Shown: positions 1-7,642, numbered from the stretch's first letter. The stretch: 12,838 nt of DNA from Burkholderiales bacterium (GCA_025350945.1 JANXWW010000049.1:1-12838); one strand, 5' to 3'. Numbers and translations are program-made. Notes: generated by a model from the letters alone, not told the origin.

Positions 1-1
1 G

Positions 2-1054
2 TTGATTGAGCCGGTATTTTTTAGCACGTCGAACGTCGGTGGTGCGGCACCGAAAGAGGCACAAGGCGCCACTTTGCAAAGTGCGAGCGATATCGCCGCG
101 TTGAAAAAAATGGATGTCATCATCACCTGTCAAGGTGGCGACTACACGACCGAAATTTATCCGCAGTTGCGCAGTGCGGGCTGGAAGGGTTACTGGATTG
201 ATGCGGCAAAAACGCTGCGCATGAAAGATGATGCGGTCATTGTTCTTGATCCGGTGAATATGCCGGTGATCAAAAACGCGTTGGCAAAAGGTGTTAAAGA
301 TTACATCGGTGGTAATTGCACAGTAAGCTGCATGCTGATCGGTTTGAGCGGATTGTTTAAGGCGGATTTGATCGAGTGGATGACTTGCATGACTTATCAG
401 GCAGCATCGGGCGGCGGCGCAACCCATATGCGCGAGCTTCTTCAACAATTCGGCATGCTGCACGCCGAAGTGAAATCGCTACTGGATGATCCGCACGCGG
501 CGATTTTGGAAATTGATCGCAAAATCGTCGCGCGGCAGCAAGAAATGACCAGCGATGAGACGCAATATTTTGGCGTGCCGCTGGGGGGCAATTTGATTCC
601 GTGGATCGATAAGGATATGGCGGAAATGGGAAACCCGGGCATGTCGCTCGAAGAATGGAAAGGCATGGCCGAGACCAATAAAATTTTAGGCCGTGGCTTG
701 GCGTTTGGTTCGGCTGCAACGCCAATCGATAGCTTGTGCATACGCGTAGGTGCGATGCGTTGCCACAGCCAGGCGTTGACCATCAAGCTGAAAAAAGACG
801 TGCCGCTCGCGGATATTGAAGCAATTATTGCGAACGATAACGACTGGGCGAAAGTGGTTCCGAATGAACGGGAACGCTCAATGCGCGAACTCACGCCTGC
901 AGCGGTGACGGGTAATATGCACATTCCGGTGGGGCGCATGCGCAAACTCGCGATGGGGCCGCAATATTTGAGCGCGTTTACGGTAGGTGACCAGCTTTTA
1001 TGGGGCGCGGCAGAGCCGTTGCGCCGCATGCTGCGAATTTTATTGGAGAAATAG
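2..1054 (+). CDS. asd: Aspartate-semialdehyde dehydrogenase, 5'-truncated by window edge
   Basis: Asd reduces L-aspartyl-4-phosphate to aspartate semialdehyde with NADPH, the branch point towards lysine/diaminopimelate, threonine and methionine; it is cytosolic. The visible 350 residues align by eye with E. coli Asd (367 residues) along their length. The catalytic cysteine is in GGNCTVS (Cys106 here, equivalent to E. coli Cys135), the substrate-binding stretch TYQAASGGGA lies at 131-140, and the active-site histidine is in RCHSQA (His255). The C-terminus FTVGDQLLWGAAEPLRRML is typical. The TTG at position 2 is not the start: about 29 N-terminal residues, including the NADP-binding glycine loop, lie upstream of the window. 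Nothing looks broken in the visible part. Identification is firm; only the 5' end is missing. In related bacteria asd follows leuCDB, but that cannot be seen here. Confidence 0.96.
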   Translation: MIEPVFFSTSNVGGAAPKEAQGATLQSASDIAALKKMDVIITCQGGDYTTEIYPQLRSAGWKGYWIDAAKTLRMKDDAVIVLDPVNMPVIKNALAKGVKDYIGGNCTVSCMLIGLSGLFKADLIEWMTCMTYQAASGGGATHMRELLQQFGMLHAEVKSLLDDPHAAILEIDRKIVARQQEMTSDETQYFGVPLGGNLIPWIDKDMAEMGNPGMSLEEWKGMAETNKILGRGLAFGSAATPIDSLCIRVGAMRCHSQALTIKLKKDVPLADIEAIIANDNDWAKVVPNERERSMRELTPAAVTGNMHIPVGRMRKLAMGPQYLSAFTVGDQLLWGAAEPLRRMLRILLEK

Positions 1055-1157
1055 CAGGGGATGCAGCAAAGACGGTTCATGACTCAATTTGTTGTTTTTT
1101 CGCATAAGGCTTGAAAAATCCGTGACTTTGGCTTCTAATGTGAGAAATAGAATAAGA

Positions 1158-1186
1158 TTGCAACAATAACTCCTTGATGTTATTTT
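1158..1186 (+). promoter_or_regulatory. Possible sigma-70 promoter for fimV
   Basis: The 168-base spacer between asd and fimV is clearly AT-richer than the flanking genes. It contains TTGCAA (1158-1163) and TATTTT (1181-1186) separated by 17 bases, each matching 4 of 6 consensus positions. The spacer is long enough for fimV to have its own promoter, and no good asd terminator hairpin is visible in it. The boxes are weak and the assignment rests on spacing and base composition only. The fimV ribosome-binding site is also poor: the only purine run, GAAGGG at 1204-1209, ends 13 bases before the ATG. Confidence 0.3.
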
Positions 1187-1222
1187 AAATTATCTAAAAA
1201 AACGAAGGGTTGGGCTCACGAA

Positions 1223-3970
1223 ATGAACCGTCCACCAAGAACAAAATTAGTCATGGCACTGGGAGGTGTCTTCCTCGCCGCGTCCGCGTTTTTCGCAGAT
1301 GCCGCAGGCTTAGGCCGCCTCTCGGTTAATTCATCGCTCGGCCAGCCGCTGTTGGCCGAGATCGAATTGATGTCATTGCAAGCGGGTGAGTTTGAATCCA
1401 TCGCCGCGCGCGTGGCCAGCCCCGAGGCATATACCGACGCGCGAGTTGAATATTTGCCGTTGCTGCGCCAGTTACGCTTCAGTGTTGAGCGTCGCACCGA
1501 CGGCAAGCCCGTGTTGAAAATTACCAGCCAGGCACCGATCAATGAACCTTTCCTCGACGTACTGGTCGAGATGAATTGGCCGTCTGGCCGTTTGTTGCGC
1601 GAATATCCAATTCTGCTTGATCCGCCCGGTTTCAGTGAGGCCAGAGTCGCGCCACCCGCTGTTGCGCCAAAAGCGGCAGCGCCGGTTGTGCCAGCAGCAA
1701 CGGCCACTGCACCATCATCGCCATCAATTTCGCGTCCCACCGCATCAACTGTTGCACCGAGCAGCAAAGATGCGCCTGCTGACACCTATGGCCCGGTTAA
1801 GAGCGGTGATACGCTGAATAAAATTGCATCGGCTGTGAAGCCGGATACGGTGTCGCTTGAGCAAATGCTGGTTGCGCTTTACCGTGAGAACAAATCGGCA
1901 TTCATTGGCAACAATATGAATCAGCTGAAAACGGGCCAAATATTGCGTGTACCAACATCAGCTGATATTGGAAAAATAACGCGTGCCGAAGCGCAAAACG
2001 AAATCAAAGTACAGGTGGCCGACTGGAAAGGCTATCGCGACTCAGTTGCAGGCGCAGCACAGTCGATGACACCTAAAACCTCCACCGCAAACGAAGGTGC
2101 GGGAAAAATTGCGGTCGCGAAGCCTGACAAACCAGCGGCCTCTGCTGCAACGGGTGACAAGCTCAAAATCGCAAAATCAGATAACACAAATGCAAAAGCG
2201 GGCAGTGCCGGTGCAAAAGGCTCAGCGCAAGAGCAGCTTAACGCGCTCAGAGAAGAAAGCATCGCCAAGGATAATCGCCTGAAAGAAGCTAACTCTCGTG
2301 TGGCTGAACTCGAAAAGCAGATTGCAAAAATGCGCGAGCTGGCTGATTTGAAAGGTATTGCACCACCGGCAAAAGCAGACGCGAAGGCTGTAGATACCAA
2401 AACCGCAAAAGTAGAGGAAAAACCTAAAGCAGCAGAGTCGGCAAAAGTTGTTACACCACAAGTGGCACCCGTAGTCGCGCCTGTTGATCCCAAAGTTGCG
2501 CAGGTCACACCTGTCAAGCCTGCTGATCCGGTGAAGCCAGAGCCAGCCAAGGTTGAAGCACCAAAAGTGGATGTGGCAAAAGCAGATGTGCCAAAAGTTG
2601 ATGCACCGGCAGTCGCGCCCAAGGCACCCGATACAAAACCTGCTGTTGTGAAAGCACCTCCACCTGCGCCCGTACCTGAGCCCAGCTTCATCGAAGAAAA
2701 TGCTATTGCGCTCGGCGCAACAACGGCGGCAATTCTCGGCGGTGTGGGCCTGTTCTTCATGTCACGTCGCAAGAAAAAACCTGTCGCGCCACCTTCCAGC
2801 CAGATGATTAACACCTCGTCGATTATGCCGAGCGATATGAAGCCTAATACTGTCACGGGTAATCGTGCGGGCGGTTTGGTAGATACCGGTAACAGCTCGT
2901 TCCTGACGGATTTTGATAAAACCGGACCAGGCATGATTGATACAGATGAGGTTGATCCGGTTGCGGAAGCCGAAGTTTATATTGCCTACGGTCGCGATGC
3001 ACAGGCGGAAGAAATCCTTAAAGAAGCCATGGGCCGTGACAAGAATCGTCATGAAATTGCGGTAAAACTGCTTGAAATTTATCACTCGCGCAAGAGCCCG
3101 CAAGCGTTTGAGCCAGTCGCGCGTGAGCTGAAAGACGCAATCGGTATTGATAACCCAACATGGGCCAAAGTATCTTCACTGGGTGCATCGATTGATCCGA
3201 CGAATCCGCTCTACGGTGGCACGGCCGCTGCTGCATCCACAGCCAAGGTTGCTGCTGGTGGCGTAGCGCTTGCGGCTGCAGGTGCCGTTGGAGCCGCTGC
3301 TGCGGTGGCTAATGTCGCCAAAGCTTCTGCGTCAAATGTTCCCGATGTTGATTTTGATTTGGGCTTTACGGATGCTTTACCAGCGAATGTGGCGTCATCT
3401 GGCCCACATGAAAAAGGTTCGCATGACCAAAAGCCGATGATGGATTTTGATCTGAATCTGAATGCGCCAGTGTCATCGTCGGCAGCTACTCCAACACCTG
3501 AAGCAAACAGCGCGCTTGATTTTGATCTCGCATTCGACGTGCCAAGTGATGCACCGTCGGCTCCGGCAGCGTCAACGGCTGCGGCCGCACCAGCTTCAGC
3601 ATCGATATTTGATTTTGATCTGTCATCGCTGTCGCTTGACACGCCACCTGCGGCGGCACCCGCCATGCCTGCCACACCAGCAGGTCTGGAGCAAATTTTT
3701 GCCACCACCATTAACGCGAAAGCATCCGATCTTTCATATGCGCATGCCAAGCCTGTTGCTGATAATTTGAGTGGAGTAAGTTTTGATCTTGGCACCGGAT
3801 CAGATGGCGATAGCGGTTCTGGTTCTGCTACAGCGACCAAACTTGAACTCGCAAAAGCGTATATCGAAATTGGCGATGCCGACGGTGCGAAAGAGATTCT
3901 TCACGAAGTTGCTCGTGAAGGCTCCCCTGCACAACGCGAAGCAGCCAGCAAAATTTTGGCGGGGATTTAA
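1223..3970 (+). CDS. fimV: FimV/HubP-type polar hub protein with LysM domain
   Basis: FimV-family proteins are inner-membrane, peptidoglycan-binding scaffolds needed for type IV pilus assembly and twitching in Pseudomonas, and for polar organisation (HubP) in Vibrio. The 915-residue protein shows, in order: a signal peptide with likely cleavage near residue 27 (ADA/AGLG); the conserved FimV N-terminal domain at about 28-135 (LGRLSVNSSLGQPLLAEIEL); a LysM domain at about 188-245 (YGPVKSGDTLNKIA to LKTGQILRVP); a coiled coil at about 335-375; a Lys/Pro/Ala-rich linker at 380-490; a transmembrane helix at about 494-513 followed by basic SRRKKK; a TPR-like region at 574-640; an Ala-rich hydrophobic stretch at 667-701; a low-complexity part with five FDL motifs; and the FimV C-terminal motif at 872-915 (KLELAKAYIEIGDADGAKEIL). 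This fits a periplasmic N-part and a cytoplasmic C-part. It ends in a strong terminator and so appears to be a single-gene unit. No pilus genes adjoin it. The family call is sure; the precise role is inferred. Confidence 0.95.
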   Translation: MNRPPRTKLVMALGGVFLAASAFFADAAGLGRLSVNSSLGQPLLAEIELMSLQAGEFESIAARVASPEAYTDARVEYLPLLRQLRFSVERRTDGKPVLKITSQAPINEPFLDVLVEMNWPSGRLLREYPILLDPPGFSEARVAPPAVAPKAAAPVVPAATATAPSSPSISRPTASTVAPSSKDAPADTYGPVKSGDTLNKIASAVKPDTVSLEQMLVALYRENKSAFIGNNMNQLKTGQILRVPTSADIGKITRAEAQNEIKVQVADWKGYRDSVAGAAQSMTPKTSTANEGAGKIAVAKPDKPAASAATGDKLKIAKSDNTNAKAGSAGAKGSAQEQLNALREESIAKDNRLKEANSRVAELEKQIAKMRELADLKGIAPPAKADAKAVDTKTAKVEEKPKAAESAKVVTPQVAPVVAPVDPKVAQVTPVKPADPVKPEPAKVEAPKVDVAKADVPKVDAPAVAPKAPDTKPAVVKAPPPAPVPEPSFIEENAIALGATTAAILGGVGLFFMSRRKKKPVAPPSSQMINTSSIMPSDMKPNTVTGNRAGGLVDTGNSSFLTDFDKTGPGMIDTDEVDPVAEAEVYIAYGRDAQAEEILKEAMGRDKNRHEIAVKLLEIYHSRKSPQAFEPVARELKDAIGIDNPTWAKVSSLGASIDPTNPLYGGTAAAASTAKVAAGGVALAAAGAVGAAAAVANVAKASASNVPDVDFDLGFTDALPANVASSGPHEKGSHDQKPMMDFDLNLNAPVSSSAATPTPEANSALDFDLAFDVPSDAPSAPAASTAAAAPASASIFDFDLSSLSLDTPPAAAPAMPATPAGLEQIFATTINAKASDLSYAHAKPVADNLSGVSFDLGTGSDGDSGSGSATATKLELAKAYIEIGDADGAKEILHEVAREGSPAQREAASKILAGI
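2552..2611 (+). repeat. Four 15-bp tandem units in the fimV linker
   Basis: Four consecutive 15-base units encode VEAPK, VDVAK, ADVPK and VDAPA (residues 444-463 of FimV). The units resemble one another at DNA level, roughly GTNGATGTGSCAAAA, so they probably arose by local duplication. They sit in the Pro/Lys/Ala-rich periplasmic linker just before the transmembrane helix. Copy number could vary between strains without breaking the frame. Confidence 0.7.
3344..3790 (+). repeat. Five spaced (D)FDL motifs in the FimV C-terminal half
   Basis: The protein carries DVDFDLGF, MDFDLNL, LDFDLAFDV, FDFDLSSLSL and VSFDLG, with the central Phe at residues 711, 742, 767, 798 and 854. The gaps are 31, 25, 31 and 56 residues. 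The motifs are separated by Ala/Pro/Ser-rich, probably disordered sequence. Acidic-aromatic short motifs of this kind occur in other FimV proteins as I recall them; a docking role is inference. Confidence 0.7.
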
Positions 3971-4011
3971 GTTTCGGCAGTTATTTTTAAAGTCAAAATC
4001 GCTAACACAGG

Positions 4012-4037
4012 AAGGGCGCGGAACACCGCGCTCTTTT
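4012..4037 (+). terminator. Rho-independent terminator after fimV
   Basis: The stem pairs 4012-4021 with 4026-4035 around an AACA tetraloop: ten base pairs, one of them a G-U wobble, mostly G-C in the upper part. A short T run continues to 4037. The hairpin starts 41 bases after the fimV stop codon and lies 76 bases before truA, so it should separate fimV transcription from the downstream cluster. Confidence 0.82.
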
Positions 4038-4113
4038 CATTTGAGCGAATGGATTTACGCGTTGCAGACACGATCATGGTTGGAAACAGGCGAAGATACA
4101 GAGGCAGGCAGTT

Positions 4114-4926
4114 ATGCGGGTAGCGTTGGGGCTGGAATACGATGGCAGCAAATTCTGCGGCTGGCAGTCACAAGCCAATCGCTGTGGCGTTCAGGATGCG
4201 CTGGAGCATGCGCTGGCAGCATTCCTCGGTATTGACGTCAGAGCGCACTGCGCGGGCCGCACCGATGCGGGCGTGCATGCATTGGCACAGGTGGTGCATA
4301 TCGATACTGACATCAACCGCGACGACAATTCGTGGGTGCGCGGAACCAATGCGCATCTGCCACCGGGCGTACGCGTGGTGTGGGCAAAGCATGTGACTGA
4401 TGATTTTCATGCACGGTTTTCGGCGCGTTCGCGCAGCTATCAATATGTATTGCTAAATGATGCAGTGCAGGGCGCAATGACCCACAACGCAGTCGGTTTT
4501 TTCCACATGCCGTTAGATGAGAACGCAATGCAGCAATGCGCCAATCTGCTGTTGGGCGAGCATGATTTTTCATCATTTCGCGCTGCTGAATGCCAGGCAA
4601 AATCGCCCGTTAAGACGTTACATCAGGCAGAAGTGCAACAACGTGGACGCCACATTTTTTTCAAGTTTCGCGCCAATGCATTTTTGCATCATATGGTGCG
4701 CAACATTGTCGGTGCCCTGGTGTCTGTAGGTGCAGCGCGGCATTCGCCACAACAGTTCCAGGAAATTTTTGCAGCGCGAAATCGCACGCTGGCGGCACCC
4801 ACATTTTCGCCCGCCGGACTCTATTTGACCGATGTCGAGTACGATCCTGTATTCGGGCTTCCGTTATTGAGCGAATTAGCACAACGCCATCCATTTTTTT
4901 ACGAATCATCATCACAGCATGCGTAA
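4114..4926 (+). CDS. truA: tRNA pseudouridine(38-40) synthase
   Basis: TruA converts uridines 38, 39 and 40 in the anticodon stem-loop of many tRNAs to pseudouridine. The 270 residues equal the E. coli length. The catalytic motif GRTDAGVHA is at 48-56, with Asp51 the nucleophile. The N-terminal YDGSKFCGWQ (9-18), the RSRSYQYVLL strand at about 105-114 and FLHHMVRNIVGALV in the C-terminal half are family-typical. The start is supported by AGAGG at 4100-4104, nine bases upstream of the ATG, and by the family-typical N-terminus MRVALGLEYDG. It is the first gene after the fimV terminator, so transcription of the truA-purF cluster presumably begins in the 76-base gap, although I see no good promoter match there. 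The end overlaps trpF by 8 bases. Confidence 0.96.
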   Translation: MRVALGLEYDGSKFCGWQSQANRCGVQDALEHALAAFLGIDVRAHCAGRTDAGVHALAQVVHIDTDINRDDNSWVRGTNAHLPPGVRVVWAKHVTDDFHARFSARSRSYQYVLLNDAVQGAMTHNAVGFFHMPLDENAMQQCANLLLGEHDFSSFRAAECQAKSPVKTLHQAEVQQRGRHIFFKFRANAFLHHMVRNIVGALVSVGAARHSPQQFQEIFAARNRTLAAPTFSPAGLYLTDVEYDPVFGLPLLSELAQRHPFFYESSSQHA

Positions 4927-5563
4927 AACCAGAATCAAAATATGTGGCATTCGCCGCGTGGAAGATGCCATGCTCGCCGCGCATGCAGGTGCGGATGCGA
5001 TCGGGCTTATTTTCTACGCGCCATCGCCGCGTGCGGTAACGCTAGGGCTAGCAATGGCGGTGCGTGATGCCTTGCCGCCTTTTGTATCAATAGTGGCCTT
5101 GTTCGTGAATGCGGCGCGATCCGAAGTTATTGATGTGTGTGCGTCGCTGAATCCGTCGCTGCTCCAGTTTCATGGCGATGAGAGTCCCGATTATTGCGCC
5201 TCGTTTTCGCGGCCCTATCTCAAGGCAATTCGCGTCGGTGCCGCGATGAAAGCGGACGATTTGGTACAATTACAAAGTGAATTTTCGACAGCTAAGGCGC
5301 TTTTGCTCGATACTTTGTCGGTGAGTCAATATGGCGGCACGGGCGAATCGTTTAATTGGGATGTGATCCCGGAAACGCTTCGTGAAAAGATAGTCCTATC
5401 GGGTGGTTTAACGCCGATAAATGTGGGTGATGCGGTGCAAAAAATCAGGCCGTGGGCGGTGGATGTATCGAGCGGTATTGAGAGCGGAAAAGGGGTCAAG
5501 GATCCCGAAAAAATTTCGGCGTTTATGTCGGCCGTACAGCATGCCGACGCAGAAGATTTATAA
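4919..5563 (+). CDS. trpF: Phosphoribosylanthranilate isomerase
   Basis: TrpF catalyses the Amadori rearrangement of N-(5-phosphoribosyl)anthranilate to CdRP in tryptophan synthesis. The 214-residue TIM barrel is complete and monofunctional (not fused to TrpC). The catalytic general base Cys9 is in KICGI and the general acid Asp131 in LLLDT. PSPR (35-38), QFHGDE (83-88), GGTG (139-142), SGGL (161-164) and the phosphate-binding VDVSSGIE (181-188) are all present. Its ATG lies inside the last codons of truA and no Shine-Dalgarno sequence is visible before it, so translation is probably coupled to truA. It is followed directly by trpB and trpA. The enzyme for the next step, TrpC, is not in this window. 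Confidence 0.96.
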   Translation: MRKTRIKICGIRRVEDAMLAAHAGADAIGLIFYAPSPRAVTLGLAMAVRDALPPFVSIVALFVNAARSEVIDVCASLNPSLLQFHGDESPDYCASFSRPYLKAIRVGAAMKADDLVQLQSEFSTAKALLLDTLSVSQYGGTGESFNWDVIPETLREKIVLSGGLTPINVGDAVQKIRPWAVDVSSGIESGKGVKDPEKISAFMSAVQHADAEDL

Positions 5564-5575
5564 GGAATAGTAATC

Positions 5576-6811
5576 ATGCAAATGTACGATCTCCCCGACG
5601 CGCGCGGACACTTTGGCCAATACGGCGGTGTGTTTGTGGCTGAAACACTGCAAGCGGCGTTGCTTGAACTTAAAATTGAGTACGAAAAAACCAAAACCGA
5701 CCCTGAATTTATCGCTGAATTCCAGCGTGAGCTGAAACACTATGTTGGCCGTCCCAGCCCGATTTATCACGCGAAGCGATTGTCGGATGATTTGGGCGGC
5801 GCGCAAATTTATTTGAAGCGCGAAGATTTAAATCACACCGGTGCGCACAAAGTAAATAACACCATCGGCCAAGCGCTGCTCGCGCGTCGCATGGGCAAGC
5901 CGCGCGTAATTGCTGAAACCGGCGCAGGGCAGCATGGTGTGGCCAGCGCCACCGTGGCCGCACGCTACGGGCTGGAGTGCGTGGTGTATATGGGTTCAGA
6001 GGACGTCAAGCGCCAGGCGCAAAACGTTTATCGCATGAAGCTGCTGGGTGCCACAGTCGTGCCCGTTGAAAGCGGTTCAAAGACGCTGAAAGATGCGTTG
6101 AATGAAGCGATGCGCGACTGGGTGACCAATGTTGAAAATACTTATTACATTATCGGCACCGTCGCAGGGCCGCATCCGTATCCGATGATGGTGCGCGATT
6201 TTAATTCGGTGGTCGGCAAAGAATGCCTCTGGCAAATGCCGGAAATGATTGGCCGTCAACCCGATGCGGTGCTCGCCTGCGTGGGTGGCGGCTCGAACGC
6301 GATGGGTATTTTTTACGATTACATCGGCCGCGAAAAGGTACGTCTGATTGGCTGCGAGGCGGGCGGCGAGGGCGTTGAAACGGGCAAACATGCTGCCTCA
6401 CTCACCGCCGGTAGCGCGGGTATTTTGCACGGCAATCGCACCTACCTGATTCAGAATGCGGATGGGCAAATTACGGACACGCATTCAGTATCAGCTGGCC
6501 TAGATTATCCCGGTGTAGGGCCGGAGCACGCATGGCTGAAGGATTCTGGTCGCGCAGAATATGTGGCGGTCAATGATGATGAGGCGCTGGCTGCGTTTCA
6601 CCGCCTATGCCGAATCGAAGGCATCATTCCCGCGCTGGAATCCAGCCACGCGATTGCGCATGCCATCAAAATGGCACCGACCATGGCCAAGGATAAAGTG
6701 TTGCTGGTGAATCTTTCAGGGCGAGGGGATAAGGATATGGCGACAGTGGCCGAGCGTTCTGGACTTCAGTTTTATTGCCGAGCAAGTTGTCAACCGGCTG
6801 CGAAATCCTAA
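5576..6811 (+). CDS. trpB: Tryptophan synthase beta subunit
   Basis: TrpB condenses indole, channelled from TrpA, with serine using pyridoxal phosphate. The Schiff-base lysine is Lys92 in HTGAHKVNN, the catalytic glutamate is in AETGAGQHG (Glu114), the cofactor phosphate loop is GGGSNA at 237-242, and the C-terminal VNLSGRGDKD follows at 378-387. A good ribosome-binding site, AAGGAA at 5562-5567, overlaps the trpF stop codon and sits eight bases from the ATG. At 411 residues it is about ten residues longer than usual: after GLQFY it ends in a short tail containing Cys401 and Cys405. The stop codon TAA is immediately followed by the ATG of trpA, which favours coupled, equimolar synthesis of the two subunits of the alpha2-beta2 complex. 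Confidence 0.97.
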   Translation: MQMYDLPDARGHFGQYGGVFVAETLQAALLELKIEYEKTKTDPEFIAEFQRELKHYVGRPSPIYHAKRLSDDLGGAQIYLKREDLNHTGAHKVNNTIGQALLARRMGKPRVIAETGAGQHGVASATVAARYGLECVVYMGSEDVKRQAQNVYRMKLLGATVVPVESGSKTLKDALNEAMRDWVTNVENTYYIIGTVAGPHPYPMMVRDFNSVVGKECLWQMPEMIGRQPDAVLACVGGGSNAMGIFYDYIGREKVRLIGCEAGGEGVETGKHAASLTAGSAGILHGNRTYLIQNADGQITDTHSVSAGLDYPGVGPEHAWLKDSGRAEYVAVNDDEALAAFHRLCRIEGIIPALESSHAIAHAIKMAPTMAKDKVLLVNLSGRGDKDMATVAERSGLQFYCRASCQPAAKS

Positions 6812-7639
6812 ATGATACAAACCGAAGTGAAACCAATCGTTGCGGCAAGAATTGGTGAAAAATTTGCGCGCTTGAAAGCACAGCATAAAAAAGCCTTGGT
6901 CACCTTTGTGACGGCAGGCGACCCCACGCGAGAAATCACCGTGCCGCTCATGCATGCGATGGTGAAGTCGGGCGTTGATGTGATCGAGCTGGGCATACCG
7001 TTTTCGGATCCGATGGCCGAGGGCCCGGTGATCCAGCGTTCATCCGAGCGTGCGCTGGCACTGGGTGTGAGCATGGCGGACGTATTCGCTTACGTTGCTG
7101 AGTTTCGTAAAGCCGACAGCGTGACGCCAATTGTGCTGATGGGTTACGCGAATCCGATTGAACGCATGGGGTTGAACGTTTTTGGTGACCGCGCGAAAGC
7201 TGCCGGTGTTGATGGTGTCATTATCGTTGACTATCCACCTGAAGAAAGCCATGAACTCCTCAAGACGATGGACGCAGTCGGTATTGATGTCGTGTATCTA
7301 CTTTCGCCTACATCAACCGCTGAGCGCATTGAAATGGTAGCAAACGTCGGTCGTGGCTACATTTATTACGTTTCACTGAAAGGCGTAACAGGTGCGGCCA
7401 ATATCGATACGGATGAAGTTGCATCAGCGGTCGCAAAAATCAAAGCAAAAACAAATTTGCCGATTGGTGTGGGATTCGGCATTCGTGATGGCGAAACCGC
7501 ACGACGTGTGAGTGACGTTGCGGATGCGGTGATTATCGGCTCGCGCATTATTCAAGAGATGGAAAAATCTTCGCCAGATGCTGCGATCAAGAATGTGCAA
7601 ACGCTGCTGCACAGTATTCGTGCCGCAATGGACGCCTAG
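6812..7639 (+). CDS. trpA: Tryptophan synthase alpha subunit
   Basis: TrpA cleaves indole-3-glycerol phosphate to indole and glyceraldehyde-3-phosphate and passes indole to TrpB. The 275-residue barrel contains KALVTFVTAGDP (27-38), VIELGIPFSDPM (57-68) with catalytic Glu59 (E. coli Glu49), YVSLKGVTGA, VGFGIRD and the phosphate-binding IIGSR. Unusually, the position equal to catalytic Asp60 of E. coli is Glu70 (PMAEGP instead of PLADGP; codon GAG at 7019-7021). The ATG directly follows the trpB stop and lacks a Shine-Dalgarno sequence, so initiation probably depends on ribosomes finishing trpB. About ten N-terminal residues precede the usual family start, but no other in-frame ATG exists before residue 48. 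The role is certain; the effect of the Glu substitution is not. Confidence 0.96.
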   Translation: MIQTEVKPIVAARIGEKFARLKAQHKKALVTFVTAGDPTREITVPLMHAMVKSGVDVIELGIPFSDPMAEGPVIQRSSERALALGVSMADVFAYVAEFRKADSVTPIVLMGYANPIERMGLNVFGDRAKAAGVDGVIIVDYPPEESHELLKTMDAVGIDVVYLLSPTSTAERIEMVANVGRGYIYYVSLKGVTGAANIDTDEVASAVAKIKAKTNLPIGVGFGIRDGETARRVSDVADAVIIGSRIIQEMEKSSPDAAIKNVQTLLHSIRAAMDA

Positions 7640-7642
7640 GAG
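7638..7642 (+). promoter_or_regulatory. Ribosome-binding site fixing the accD start
   Basis: AGGAG at 7638-7642 overlaps the trpA stop codon and lies seven bases before ATG 7650. It selects this ATG over the in-frame upstream ATG at 7578, which would add 24 residues lying within the trpA coding region. The chosen N-terminus MSWFRKLLPPKI matches the typical AccD start. Confidence 0.85.

Noticed and set aside
442..1080. 212-codon minus-strand open frame opposite asd
   Set aside because: It lies antisense to a highly conserved enzyme and has no recognisable domain; long antisense frames are expected opposite this codon usage.
1055..1222. Search for an asd terminator, small RNA or riboswitch in the asd-fimV spacer
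   Set aside because: No stable G-C hairpin followed by a T run and no recognised aptamer pattern was found; only a weak promoter candidate remains.
2032..2934. 300-codon open frame on the minus strand within fimV
   Set aside because: It is antisense to a clear FimV reading frame. Its Ala/Ser/Thr/Gly-rich composition mirrors the low-complexity Ala/Lys/Pro codons opposite, and it shows no family motif or ribosome-binding site.
3783..4235. 150-codon plus-strand open frame bridging fimV and truA
   Set aside because: It runs out of frame through the end of fimV, the terminator hairpin and the start of truA. No family resemblance is visible and both flanking genes are well supported.
5041..5052. 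GCTAGGGCTAGC near-palindrome in trpF
   Set aside because: It is a single short repeat inside coding sequence with no companion sites; no function can be supported.
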